Shown in pieces: positions 10,448-23,904 of a stretch of 64,000 nucleotides of DNA. Below the pieces are notes generated by a model, which saw only the letters and a list, made by a program, of their open reading frames with translations, was not told where the DNA came from and ran no database searches. A program made the position numbers and the translations under genes. Where the stretch lies: positions 92,948,255 through 93,012,254 of the forward strand of contig CM028381.1 in the NCBI GenBank assembly GCA_013146195.2. The letters are read 5' to 3'. Source of the stretch: Codonopsis lanceolata. Lineage: Eukaryota; Streptophyta; Magnoliopsida; Asterales; Campanulaceae. Position 1 is the stretch's first letter; each line of letters opens with the position of its first letter.

Positions 10448-11767
10448 TAGGGGTGGCAATTGGGTGTTACCGGTTAATTTGGATAAAACCATTATTTATC
10501 CAATATAGTTAATGGGTAGTTTTGGATATTATCCAATAACACCCATTAACCTTAATGGGTGTTATTGGATAATATCCAATATTATCCATTAATAAATGGG
10601 TATTATCCGGATAATATCCAATAAGGAATATCATTTATTGTTTTGAGTATTACTTGGCTACTTATATTATGATTCACTAAGCATAACATACACACACAAA
10701 CTCACTCAAACACACACACATGCCAAAAAAACACACACATGGCAAAAACACACACATGCACACACATACACACAATGATAAATTAATACCTTAATATTCA
10801 TAAATCATAATATTTTCACCAACTTTTCACATTTAGTAAAAAATTAATGGGCCCCACGTTCAACAATGACCAAGATATTTTCTTAATTTTGATATTTATC
10901 TTTTCTTTCCTTTTTTTTACACCTCAAATAAAAAGTGCTATTTGCAATGCGACACTATTTTTATCACCTAATATATATAAAGTTGTCAAAATTTTATAAT
11001 AGTCTTCATAGTTGTGAGATAGAAAATATACGTGTTTATTGATTTGACACTAATAAATGATTATGTAAAAGTAAGAAAAAATAAAAAAGTCAAATACCTT
11101 ATTAAAAAATAAAAAATTTATATTCATTATAATTATAAATTATAAATAACAAACAAATATTCTTAATTCAAAACAAATAACAAATACGTTCATAATAATC
11201 AATAATTTTTATGATTACTTGTTTATATTTATATTAACTTTCAAATACATATCAAAAAGTGGTTTAGTCTAGTGGTAACAAGCTTTATTGTAAAGCAATT
11301 TGGTTCAGGTTCAAATCTTGCTAATGGTAAACTATGTATTTAATTATTATTATTTTTAAGTAAAGAGCTGGCGGTGGCTGGTGGCCGGAGGTGGGAAATG
11401 ACGGCGGTTTCCGGCGGTGGGTGGTGATGGTGGACGGTGGCGGTTGGAGGCGGTGGCCAGTGGTGGGCAGCGGCGGTTGACGGCAGTGGCGGTTGGAGGC
11501 GGTGGGCGGTGGTGGTTGCCGGCGGTGGGAGGCGGTGGCCGAAGGTGGGAAATGACGGCAGTGGGTGGAGACTGTTGACAGTGGTGATATTAGTGGATAA
11601 ATCCGATGGATAACCGGTTAATTATCCATTTTGTTAATGGGTGTTAATAGATATTATCCATTAACACCCATTAACCTAATTGGGTGTTAATGGATAATAA
11701 CCAATAAGTCTTTTATAATGGATATAATAGATAACCCAATGAATTGGATAAATTTTTGCCACCCCTA
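10448..11767 (+). mobile_element. Non-autonomous hAT-type element, 1320 bp
   Basis: The termini are perfect inverted repeats, TAGGGGTGGCAA at 10448 and TTGCCACCCCTA ending at 11767. They are flanked by a perfect 8-bp target duplication GGCACAGA (10440-10447 and 11768-11775), the hallmark of hAT transposition. Subterminal regions are dense in 'aacacccatta' and 'ggataatatcc' motifs in both orientations. Inside are a CA-rich tract (10685-10770), a tRNA-like stretch (11261-11335) and a GC-rich block of ggcggt/ggtggc repeats (11365-11580). There is no transposase, so it must have moved in trans. A decayed inverted relative lies at 412-920. Confidence 0.85.
11261..11335 (+). repeat. tRNA-like (pol III A/B box-like) segment inside the hAT-type element
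   Basis: 'tggtttagtctagtggtaac' resembles an A-box half and 'ggttcaggttcaaatctt' a B-box half of a tRNA gene, about 35 bp apart. The fold is not a canonical tRNA, so this is not called as a tRNA gene. It looks like a tRNA-derived or SINE-like piece. The related fragment at 412-920 keeps the flanking part ('taccactaggctagttact' near 768 in complement), so it belongs to the family. Confidence 0.4.
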
Positions 11768-11775
11768 GGCACAGA

Positions 11776-13250
<1,475 letters not shown>

Positions 13251-13251
13251 T

Positions 13252-13366
13252 CCCATTCTGCAAATATCACCTCATGCTTGAGGAATGGACTTGAAGAAGT
13301 AGTCCCCATTCTGCAACAACATAAAATCACCTCATGCTTGATGCAGGACTTGAAGCTGCTGCCCCA
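13252..13366. repeat. Imperfect tandem duplication across the TPX2 stop codon
   Basis: 'cccattctgcaa...atcacctcatgcttga' occurs at 13252-13281 and again at 13305-13340, each followed by a 'ggacttgaag'-like word. The second copy contains the TPX2 stop codon (TCA at 13327-13329 on the plus strand); the first lies in the presumed 3'UTR. The unit is about 55-60 bp. Confidence 0.75.
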
Positions 13367-16300
13367 GAACTGACCATCTTCCTTCTTTCCTTCCTCTCCA
13401 GAATTTTCAATCTAGGGGATCTCGGTTTTGTTATTTTTTGAGAAGACCTGTTTTGTGCAACCACAAAAATCGTAGTGAAATCAATACTCGAGCAATTAAA
13501 TAAAACTCGGTAAAATGTGACACACACACATACTTTTGTGGTAAGAAAGGGCGGTTAAAGTTTGGTACTGGTCTCGCATGAGGCACCAATGTTCGTCTAA
13601 GCTGTTTCAAGGCTTTCTCTTCTTCCATCTACACAGAAAACTTGATGCATCAGATTTGTTTGTTTGTTTCTTCAACTTGGTATTTAAAACAGATAAAATA
13701 GTGATAAATATCCCACCATCTTTGCAGACTCTGCCTCATCTCGATATCTCTTATACATCATCTGTTTCTCCTTAATCTGTTGAATGGACTCCACGTGAGT
13801 ACTTATGTAAAAGCATATGACTGGTTGAATTTGTACCAACACAATTGACTGTCCAGAAATTAAATAGTTAGTATACCTTCTTGTCAAACTCCGCTCTATC
13901 AACAGCTCGATGTTCTACATGTAGATCGAATACTTGAACCTCTGTCAATGGTCTACGAACTTTCTCAGGAACTGGAATGGGGTCCCTGCAATTGGCACAA
14001 TGCAAACAAATTAGTACACTTTGTAAGTTTTAAGTTTTTCTTATGATGGTAGTGTGTGTATGCATGTATCAAGATTTAAAAACTTAGTAGCTCGTACTCT
14101 TTTAGTATTGGTTGTGCCCTGAATATTCTCAACTGAGCTTCTTCCTCTTCCATTTTCCTCCTTTCTTCCATTTCCCTCTGTATTTCTTCTTCATGCCTAA
14201 CGAGACTCTCTAATTGGAATGGTTCTGGTTTAGTGCATTGCTTTGGTTCCGGTTTTGGGGGTAGCTGCACACAACAAAGTATTAATTTGGAATCAGCAAA
14301 ACCATTTTCGAACATGAATTTCTTTTTCTCTCTTTGTCAGCATTGTGGGAAGAGAATTTGCATACCACAGGATAATCAGTTGTATAAGGATACGGATTTG
14401 CTTTGGGAATCCTTGCTTTCTCCTCTTCCAACTGCTTTTGTACTACTTCCATCACAAATTTCTTTTCTTTCTCTGCTCCTCTCTCCTGAAAGAATGGCAT
14501 TACAGAGTTATGATGAAGAAGAATCAGGGTATGCAGATTATTGAAAACTCCGAAAATAACATTTGAGACTATGGCTCAAATCTTACCTCTGTGTACAGAT
14601 GGAAAGGATTTGGTGCAGTGTTCCTAGGTAATGGTTTGTCACGATGGTTGGGCTCCGAGTATAGAGAGAGCTGAAAAGTAACATAGAACGTCTATTCATC
14701 TTAGAAACTTACAATGAAGTAATCTATTAGCTAGTGTGTTGTGGGTAAAATGAAGCAAGAAAGAGAACACGAATATTCGACTATATCGAGGAACCTTGTC
14801 AAACAAATCAGCAACAGAGGCGGTTGGTGGTGGAATCCTTTCATCAATGGCAAAGTGAAATTCTTGGGGTATAGTGACCTGCCGCTTAGTGTTGCAGAAT
14901 ATTCCCAACTCCCCTTTACTTTCAAATATCTACAGCAGAAAATTACTATCAGACATTAAAGTAACCGGAAAGAAAAGGATGAGGAAATTAATGAAGACCT
15001 TGACGTACCTTCTTATTCAAAGGTCTAGCCTTGAACTTTGGGGCTTTTTCTAGCTCTTCCTTTTCCAGTTCATCAGAACTTTTGATCCTTGGAGGACGTG
15101 CCCTCAATGATGTTTGTAGAAGGGGTGTCTTTGGTGCTGTGAGATGAGGTTTCCACTGATGATTCTGCTAGTAAACAATTGAACCATACAACTTAGTCAG
15201 CATAAATTCAATATAGTAGCTCAGAACAAATCAAAATATCAGAAAGTAGAATCTCATTACTTGCGGGGCAGATTCTGTAGAGGCAACAGTTGATGTTTCT
15301 GTGTTTTGATTGGCCCTTGCCATTGTTTCCAAATGGAATTCCTGGGAAATTAAATTGCAATGTTATTCTGCTTATAGTTTTCATTAGTTTTACTGAAACG
15401 AACTACATCTGTCCAATATAACATGTCTACCTGAAATTCTGGTGGCTGAGGTGTACTTCTCTGTAATGCTGGTAATGTTGGAGCTTCTAATATCTGTAAA
15501 GGGGGCCGGGCCAATTAGTTCCAATGAAATTGCATGAACAGAAACCATACAAATTGAAAATGAATTGTCTCCTTTTTTCAATAAATTTGTAACTACCTCA
15601 TAGGGCATGGGTTCAGTTTTAATTACTACAACGAAACTTGGGAGCAGAAAAACTGAGGTACCTTTCTGTTAACTGGACGAGCCTTAAACTTGGGAATTTT
15701 GGCCATCATCTCTTCTTCAATCTCGACTGAACTCTTGATCTTAACTGAACGAGCCCGCTGAGCAGTTTCAAAATCAGGTTCCTTTGGTCTGGTCAATGTA
15801 AGTTTAGGCTTCCTTTTGACAATTGTTTCAGCATCAGTCTGAAAACACAAATGGAAGAACAATATTATACACAAAAAGTGATGTGTCAATACAAAAAATC
15901 AATAATTAAGATAAGTCACGTTATTTACATGTGAAAGTGAACTGCTCATTTTCAACCCCCTTGTGTTGGATTGGAATTTTTGCATCATTTCTGCCATTGA
16001 GACGAATGGAGCTGCTTGTTCCCGAACATACATCTTTTAGTTGGAAGAGAGATAAAGGAGTCAGCTTCAAACATAATTAAAGAACTCGTATGAGTGCTAG
16101 GAAATAATCTCTCCAAAGCTTGTACAAACCTTTCGGTCTTCTATACGAGATTTAGCACTCGAAGGAGTTGTTAAGTTGGAGTTGCAACTGACTGCACCAG
16201 GCCTTGCTTTGTGGGGCAAGGTTTGTGGTTTAATACTTAAGATCTGGAAGTTAAAGTCAAGAAACAAGAATTAAATGGCATGTATCATTGGACTGTGAGT

Positions 16301-19097
16301 AAACTGAGGTAAACCAACCATCCTAAAACCCACCTGTCTAGATTTTCCTCCTTCCAGTTTCTGCCTCTTTATGGCTTGGTTTTCTTGAACATTTGGAGTT
16401 CCAATCTTACTTGCCAAATTTGCATCCCTGTATCATATATATTTTAGCAATGTAACCATAAAAAATGGAAAAGAAAAAGAAAAAGATAGAAGTCTAACCT
16501 TCTCGCACTTGCTGGTTTGATGCTTTTAACATTCGATAGTTGTGACTGAATTTTTGACTTGAGTGCTGATGGATTTGTTATTGCACTTGCAATCTTTCTT
16601 GCTGTCTGTTGCTTCTTGGGATCAGTTCTAAGCTTTTTCCCCTTTTGAGAAGCCATTACTGGTTTGGGGGTGCAAGCTTCTGCCCCCAGTGAGATATTTT
16701 TCTCAACAATCCCAGCAGTAGAAGCAGCACTGGTAAAAGCCAACAAAGGGAACGTGAGGACTCTCTAGTTATAACAATCATTCTTTCAAGTATGAATAAA
16801 TGTCACCTAGATGAAAGAGCAAACCTTTTGTTTTCTTGACTGGATACATCATTCTTCTTAACGTCACACGATATCTCAGCAACAGAAATCTGAAAGGTTC
16901 AAAAAGACGATCATACCAACTGGGAAACAATAAATATCAAAATTTGTTTTTTCTTATTAAAGAAATGGCTACATACCAGATTGGGATGGCATGAACTTGG
17001 TTCTTCTTTGATCTTGTTTAAAGTTACTTCTTGAGCAGTTTCTTCTGTAGTGTTGTTAAGTTGAGACCCACTATAGATAAAAGTACATATTTCTCGGTTA
17101 AGGTAACACAGAGTCCGATTAAGAAGAAAAATTAATAGAATTAATACAAACGTGTTGGCCTAAACTACTGACCTTTTTTCTCTCTTCTCTGGCTCTAAAT
17201 CAGCTTCTTTTATGATATTTGATGTAGATGATGATGAGTTTGATGATTCTTCTGGTACCTGTGTACATAAAAAATCAACAATTCCGGTTTAGATAAGAGC
17301 TCAAACGTGCTGAAAACCAGGGATTGAGGGCATTGAGACAAGGAAACAGATTATATAGCATATGGCATACCTTCTGTAATGTTTCCCCTTCACTAAAATC
17401 ACAAAGGCTCTCAAGCTGAACGGTTCTGTTGGTCTTAATTTTTGGCATAAAAGCTGCGCAATTCAATTCAAATTATCAAACATTAACAGTTATCTTATAT
17501 GAGTATGAGGGAAATGGCCATATTCAAACAAGAAGTAAATTAAAGAAATGGCATTTGAACCAGTTTTACAGGATCTGTTGCAAAACCCTTTTTTCTTTTC
17601 CTCAATTCAGATGGTCCACAGAATTCAATAATAGAATGGAAAAGCTGATTTCAAGGATGACGTAGCTATAGCTAGCATGGCCTAATGTGGTAATTTGGTC
17701 TAGGACTTCAAAGGTATCTGTGGTTGATGTCTCTACCTCCTCATGTTTCAGCCCGTTTGCTTTTTATTAAGCAATTGAGGATTGGGGGGGGGGGGGTTGA
17801 GTGTATGACTCCTGTTAGATTTTCTGCAAGTCTCACACTAGAGTGAAAATAGTGGATTTCTGCAACACATAGGAAATTGTTAAGTAAAAACAATGAAGTT
17901 TACGGTATAATGGTGTCATTTTCAGTAAGTTGTCCTAAAAGCAGAACCTAAAAGAGAAAACAACTAAGTTTTCCTGCTAATCAAAAACAAGAATCTTCAA
18001 ATGCTATGACATATTATTTCTTATGGTGACAGACTGACAGTAGTCTGGAAGGGGCTCACACAAGCCCTGTATTGCACCCTCCAGCGAGCCTGGATCTACT
18101 CCAAATGTCACTCTCATTCACTCCAAACTAGACTGCAAAAACCCCGATTGCACTATACTTTGTTTCGCTCACATTACATCAACCGAAGTACTATACGAGA
18201 CTGAATTGCACTCTCCAGCGAGCCTGGATCTACTCCAAATATCACTCTCATTCACTCCAAACTAGACTGCAAAAACCCCGATTGTGCTATACTTTGTTTC
18301 GCTCACGTTACATCAACCGAAGTCATCCACTAATATTCCATTTCCCTTCACTCGACACTAACAATTAAACGCGATGGAGTCAAATGCAGCATATAAAATT
18401 ATGAGAATCATTATGGTCCTCTTTCATCCTTCATTGTCTCAGAAGCAAAAACTCCTCTTAATCAGAAATAGATCTATAGCTCAAAAAGAAAAAAAAAAAA
18501 AACCCATTTCACCCACAACCCCCAAAAATGTAAAATCCTGAGATGAGAAAAAAATTCAAGGAACTATATTGTACGATAAAATTAATCTGCTATTTTAGAA
18601 AGCCTTTAAAACTCTAAAAAAATAAACTTGAACAGAGAAAAATCGAAGTTATGATTGAATCCAATTACATCAAATCAATCGAGACAAATACAAGAAACAC
18701 CAGCAGAAACATCAGTTTACTCTTAAAATAATCAAGAACTGAAATCAAGAACATATCACCGAGGAATTGAAAATTCTCCAAACCCTTGTGCCCAAATTAA
18801 AGAAAACAAACTTCAAGAACATCAAACCCACAAAATAAACCCAAAATATAAAATTCAAATAACCGATAACCCTTAAATGAAAAAAAAAACAATCACAAGC
18901 AGAGAACTTCACCGAGAAAGTGGCATAGTGGTGCGCAAAGAATTTGACTTACGAGAAGGAGCGTAGCTAAGGGCGGTATCAAACCAAAGTTGTGCTTTGA
19001 GCATCTCTTCCTCAGTTTCCCCCTCAATGAAATCGAAGAATCGAGGCGCTGAAAACTCGTAATCTTCGTCGATCATAAACAGACCCGAATCCTCCAT
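13327..19097 (-). CDS. TPX2: TPX2 spindle-assembly factor, 21 coding exons
   Basis: TPX2 binds microtubules, activates Aurora kinase and is released from importin by Ran-GTP to drive spindle assembly. Coding exons (minus strand): 19097-18953, 17453-17371, 17258-17173, 17070-16977, 16889-16825, 16729-16499, 16427-16334, 16243-16130, 16033-15929, 15838-15662, 15493-15431, 15341-15261, 15164-15009, 14929-14795, 14670-14587, 14485-14366, 14264-14098, 13985-13877, 13776-13717, 13628-13534, 13447-13327. All introns are GT-AG and the exons total 2385 nt, giving 794 residues in one frame, close to the usual plant length. The N-terminus YEFSAPRFFDFIEGETEEE (from residue 13) and LSYAPSPFMPKIK match the Aurora-binding region. 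KFKARP motifs lie near residues 388 and 489. The TPX2 C-terminal domain (VEHRAVDRAEFD, VPHARPVPNFNRPFLPQK) covers about 680-770. The start is the first in-frame ATG; the N-terminus fits the family. It appears intact. Confidence 0.95.
17454..18952 (-). other. TPX2 intron 1
   Basis: This is the longest TPX2 intron, about 1.5 kb, between the exon carrying the start codon and the exon beginning at codon 49. It contains a G-run near 17785, a tandem duplication (18071-18323) and AT-rich sequence. No exon-like frame is found inside. Confidence 0.8.
18071..18323. repeat. Two-copy tandem duplication, 134-bp period, in TPX2 intron 1
   Basis: 'attgcac.ctccagcgagcc' starts at 18071 and again at 18205. 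The two copies stay nearly identical through 'cgctcac.ttacatcaaccg' (ending near 18189 and 18322), with only a few substitutions. The high identity suggests a recent event. Confidence 0.9.
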
Positions 19098-19340
19098 TAT
19101 CAATCTTTGTACCTTCCAGCTTTCGATTCCGTATTCGTTTGCTAGAGTGAGATAGATATCAGAAGAGGGTTGATATCCGGATTAAGGTTTTTAGAGAGAG
19201 TGAGAGAGAGAGGGAGGGAGAGAATGCAGGGGGTAGAAAGGGAGATGCGTTAACGTTATAATTCTTCAACGGTCGAATATTTGAATAGTGGGGGAGCTGA
19301 TGACTGTTGGAATGACAACCCGATTCGTAACGGCTAGAAA
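19098..19340 (-). promoter_or_regulatory. TPX2 5'UTR and proximal promoter
   Basis: Immediately upstream of the TPX2 ATG is a GA-rich tract (about 19190-19230), typical of a plant 5'UTR. Two AACGG cores follow (19268-19272 and 19329-19333, the latter as TAACGGCTA). AACGG is the core of the mitosis-specific activator (MSA) element bound by MYB3R factors, and TPX2 orthologues are expressed in G2/M. Neither copy matches the full MSA consensus. No clear TATA box is seen. Confidence 0.45.
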
Positions 19341-19963
19341 CGAGACCATTGCTTTAGTGGCGTTAAACGATACCGTTTTTCATTTAGGCGCTTGAAGACT
19401 TATCGTAAAAATAGGATTACTTTAAATGGTGTTAATCTATTGCCCCTTCAATATTTCTATACTTGTTCTTCATGTTAATAAAGTTCCTAAGTTTGGCCTC
19501 AAAAGAAAAAAATATTCAAAAGTTCTAAACTCTCAAAACTATATATATACATAAAATTTACTATAAATATTTCTAAAAACATGACGATTATTTAAATTTA
19601 CTATAAAAAAATTTACGTGTATTATAAAAAAAATCATAAAATACATAATATGTGATAAATATGTTTCTAGATGCCTTCCACACTCATGACATCACAATAT
19701 TGTTTCCAAGTGTCCAAATCTAAAAATAATATTACTTCCTTATTTAAATAATCATCATGTTTGACTATACATACATAATAAGAAAATTTTATTGACTACT
19801 ATAAATTTTGGTATACTATGTTGCTTTTTTAAAAAATCCTTGTGAATTTTGTCAAAATTAAAGTAGAAAGAAAAACAAAAGTTTAGAAACATGGCAAGAA
19901 CTTAATTTAATTTCTAATAAACCCTTATACCAATGATTAGTGTTAATCTCCTTTCTGACCCTA
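19341..19963. other. AT-rich intergenic DNA
   Basis: Nothing recognised between the TPX2 promoter and the Helitron terminus. Confidence 0.5.
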
Positions 19964-20835
19964 CTAGTGATGTACTCGTGTGTTGCACAGTTTGTACACG
20001 GGTGTAAAATTATATACTCGATTAAAGTTAAACAAATATACAATTAAAAAGTTTAATATGAAGAAAATAAACAAAAAGTAATAAACAGTAAAATTATAGA
20101 AGAAGATCATATAAATTTGAAAAAGTTAGTATAAAATTTGGAATGTTTCTTTATATACAACATTTATTGTTGAACATATACGACTATTACAACTATCACT
20201 GTCACATAACAAAATTCGAAAATCTTTAGGATTAGTAACTCTAGATAAAGAGACAAACAATTGGTCATTACTAAAAATAGTTTTTTTTTTTCAAAAGAAG
20301 TCAATCAAGTCATACATCAGATAATGAGTAACTCTGACTTTTAGTTATAGACATTGCGTAAGACGCCATAAGTGAAAATTGTCTTATTTGAAATTTGAAT
20401 AAAATATCATTCGATGGTGTCGGTGACATTCTTGAAATCAAAACAGTATCACCAGAATGACCTTTTAAAAGAAAATAATAGTTTCCCAACCTTGTAATAA
20501 TTAACATCGTGTCATTACATAACTCAAGGAAATGATCAATGTTACGAAGCAACATTACTGGAGTTTCAACCTTCAAATTCAACACAAGATTTGGGATTCC
20601 AAACATGAAATTCCATTTAAAAATTTAGGAATACATATATTATTCAAAATATCAACGTTTCTATCATAATTGTATGGAGAATCTAAGCTCAAATATAGTC
20701 TTACAAATGAAGGATATATATTCACAATTACAGCAATTGGATCATCGAATTCCTTAAGCAGCAGCAGATCAGGAATATCAATAGAAGCATCAAAGTCATC
20801 CTTTCACCACAGAAGTGTCATTTTTAGGTTAAAAA
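19964..20835 (-). mobile_element. Helitron remnant with PIF1-type helicase C-terminus
   Basis: On the minus strand the sequence encodes the end of a Helitron RepHel helicase. About 20790-20650 gives PDLLLLKEFDDPIAVIVNIY with an internal deletion. 20606-20310 gives GIPNLVLNLK, then TPVMLLRNIDHFLELCN, LKGHSGDTVLISRMSPTPS, FKFQIRQFSLMASYAMSI and TKSQS (helicase motif VI region). After a frame break NDQLFVSLSRVTNPKDF follows at about 20265-20215. The 3' terminus is a GTGCAACACAC hairpin-like motif ending CTAG at 19964 with the host T at 19963, as for Helitrons. The 5' end is missing. Frame breaks and the deletion make it non-functional. Confidence 0.8.
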
Positions 20836-20918
20836 TAAGCATAGAAGACTAGCGGTTGAAAACTTGCGAAAGTAGACTGACCCGCATTTTTTTCCTGAAA
20901 AGAGTCCAGTTAAAAGAA

Positions 20919-23815
20919 GGAATAATTGTGGGTCGGTACCATTTTATAGAATTATAATCGCTCAAGTACTCTATTTTTTTATTCAACCGGATAAGTCCAT
21001 TTTAATAAAATTATTCCTAAAATACCCACCGTTGTTTTCAATGAGATAAGAAGCAAGAGAGCAACTTAGTTTCTTGATAAGCTTTTAATTTTCTATTATT
21101 TTCATTAGTTTTCGGAATTTTTATTGATTAATTTTGAGCTTTGGTTAATAATTTATTGCATTTGAGATACTATTTTTATGTATTTTGTGCTTCATGTAGG
21201 TATCTTAAGCATATTCAAGGTTTTATGGCTCAATTCATGCAAATCGGGGCAATTCCGGGCATTAATGTTAAGTTTTGTGGCTTGCCGTTAAGTTTCGTCA
21301 AGTATTTCAAAGGGCAGCAGCTAACAGAACTTAACTGAAGCTGATTGAGGACTAAATTGCGAAGTCTGGGGGAAGAAGGACTTCGCTAGCCAACTTTAGA
21401 AACTTAGGGAAACCGGCGCTCAAGTCCAAACTTCAGGGGAAGCCGGAGCAATTCCCTGAAAGACGGCTTCATTAATGTGTTGTCAAAGGGAGAGCCGGCC
21501 ACGTCACCCGCCTCCACTCAGCCAACCCGCGTCCTTCCTAAGCGGATCCGGGTAACCCGTGTCCTGCTCCAGCCCTTCAGCCCATATTCCAGCCCATTTC
21601 ATCTCTCAGAATCCTACCCATTTAAGCCTGGGTGACCCGCGTGACTCTCCTGGTTCAGCCCCGCCCCTAGCGCGTGCCCAGCCCCTTTTTCTTGCCCAAT
21701 TTTTCCCCTAATACTCCCTTGCTCTTCCCTTTATGCCCCTGTCTTGCATCCATCCCTTGGCTGCCTTCATTTTTCTCCCTTCCAGCCGATATTTTTCGGA
21801 GAACAGTGAACAAGAGGAAGAAGAGCCTTCGGGTTTTAGGGCATTAGCCCTAAAACTCTCCACAATTCCATTTCATCCACCCTCCATCTCTCCACCAAAA
21901 TAAAAAATGTATCCATTTTGAAGGCTTGGAGCATCAAATCAAGGGTCAAGGGAGCAAGATGAAGTGAAGTCAACCCAAGATTGCAACATTAATTGGTTTA
22001 ATTCTTCCATCTCTTTAATTATTTTAATGTTGTAATTTTTGGGAAAACTTTGCATTTATTTGATACCTTGATGATGAGCTAAATATATTTTTGGATTGTG
22101 AATATTATCTATGTTGAATGTGATGTTTTAATTTAATTTCTCTCTATTTGATGTATTCTCATATATTTTTGGTTATTATCATTGTGTGATTAATGCTTTT
22201 AATGAAGTCATGAATCATTAAATGAACCCTAGAATGATAGGATACGAAGCGAAAGCCCTTCCTATTATTCCGAAAATCGTGATAATTGTTTATGTCTCTA
22301 AGACACACCGATTGTCGAAGGCCGTAGATAGTCATTAGGTGCTTGATCTACCACGCGGCTATTTTCTCCCCTAGGCTATGTGTTGCGAGGATATGAGCCC
22401 GTAGCAAGGATGAGTGATAGCTAGGTTTTTCTATACGTAGCGAAAGCCCGTAGAAAATATTAGTGCGCACCCGACTACCGAAAATTTGAGTTAAGAAAAA
22501 TAGAGAGTTAAATTAGACATTGGCTAGACTAGAAATATCACAATCCTACCTTTTTAACCTTGATTTGATGTTGTCGCCGTTTCACTGTCGCGTTAATTTA
22601 GTTTATTTTCTTGCATTTATTTTGTTTATTTTATTTTTATTTTAAATCTAATTTCCGTTAGCTTAGATAAAATTAGGTGAGCCCAATTTTAGTACTTAGG
22701 ATTTATTTCTAGCTCTATCCTCGTGGGATCGACTCGTACTTCGAACTTTATTACTTGATACGACCGGGTAATCTTGCCCGTGTTGCGTTCGCGCACATCA
22801 TTTCTTCCTTCCTTTTTCATTCATTTCTCCGTTTGAGCTACATGCTTAATCTTTCTTCTTCGACTTCCTCCATGAAGAATACGTCTAGCTATCGAAACCT
22901 ACCCTTCCGTTTTCTTTGTTTCTTTATTACAGAAATAAATGTGACAATCTAACAATTGCTTTTGAGATGGAATGCTTTAGAGCCCTACAAAAAAAAAACA
23001 AACAGATTGACGTTCGATGTATGTGTGTGTGTGAAATTGTATGAGACAGAGGGGGGCAGGATCGAGGTTGAGATCAAGATCAGGTTGTGTGAAATTATGT
23101 GTCAATTTGGGCATCGATGCCATGACCTTTGTTAGGAAATCGACCGGAACCTATAATTTAGGAAATAAATCAGCCATGTGAAAAGTATTTCCATCTGCAT
23201 CCAGTCCTGGAGCAAACCCATCAGACAACTGCTTTGATATCTTTGCAAGCGTAACCAAATGCAAGTCACTCAAGCATGCATTGAGTTGCAAAATTTCTAG
23301 AGTGAGATTAATGATTGTTTTTTAGAGAAATAGCATACGTATAAAGGGAAAGGAATTCCAACTCCTATTTCTGCTTCTGCTGGAATGATTGCTTTCATTT
23401 ACAAAAAAGTACTGCCATTGAAAGGAATAAGCAAAGCTTTCAGGCAAATCCAATTTGGGCATCGTTGCTTCCGATGTGGGCGTCGTTGCCTCAGACTTAC
23501 AAAATGTGATAATATTAATTAAAATTGTAGGATAGTAGCAATCACAGTACATGGCTCAAAATGAATGACGCCCAATGTTTTGAGCGATGCCCAAATTTAG
23601 GCAGTGGTTTTTACATTTCGACGCCCAAAATTTTGAGCGATACCAAATGTTTTTCATTGCGAGGCCCAAATTTGGGTTGTAGCTTTGTCCGCGCACCTTT
23701 CTTTTATTAAGAGTATCTACGTCATTTTCCATCCAAAAGAGTACTGTAGCAGTTTAAAATAAATATAGTGGACTTTTGCGGTTATATTTTCTCCACATGA
23801 GACAGTCCGGTTATC
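20919..23815 (+). mobile_element. Unclassified TIR-like element, copy 1, split by a solo LTR
   Basis: The left end (gaataattgtgggtcggtac, then accattttatagaattataa) and right end (gtccgcgcacctttc ... tttgcggttatattttc) match those of the copy at 26566-27899. The two ends are diverged inverted repeats of each other over roughly 90 bp: 'agaattataatcg' on the left, 'aaaatataaccgc' in complement on the right. The body is interrupted by a solo LTR at 21075-22800. The right part (22806-23815) has CT-rich 5'UTR-like sequence and 'gatgccc/gacgccc' repeat words. No transposase is seen. Long diverged TIRs suggest a Mutator-like element, but I found no clean target duplication. Confidence 0.55.
21075..22800 (+). 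mobile_element. Solo LTR, 1726 bp
   Basis: It begins TGATAAGC and ends GCGCACATCA (TG...CA), flanked by a perfect 5-bp target duplication TTTCT (21070-21074 and 22801-22805). There is no internal coding region and no second LTR, so it is best read as a solo LTR left by recombination. The GC-rich middle (21360-21700) and the terminal phrase 'cctcgtgggatcgactcgta' (near 22720) resemble plant Gypsy-type LTRs. It interrupts the unclassified element copy 1. Confidence 0.8.
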
Positions 23816-23904
23816 ACCCTTAAAAGAACTATGTAATTTTGACTAATCATAAATACATTATTATCAGTACTGAAATGATGTAAAGTAAAACCGACCCAAG
23901 CTAA

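Noticed and set aside
20670..20852. 60-codon plus-strand ORF
   Set aside because: Antisense of the Helitron helicase remnant, which matches on the minus strand.
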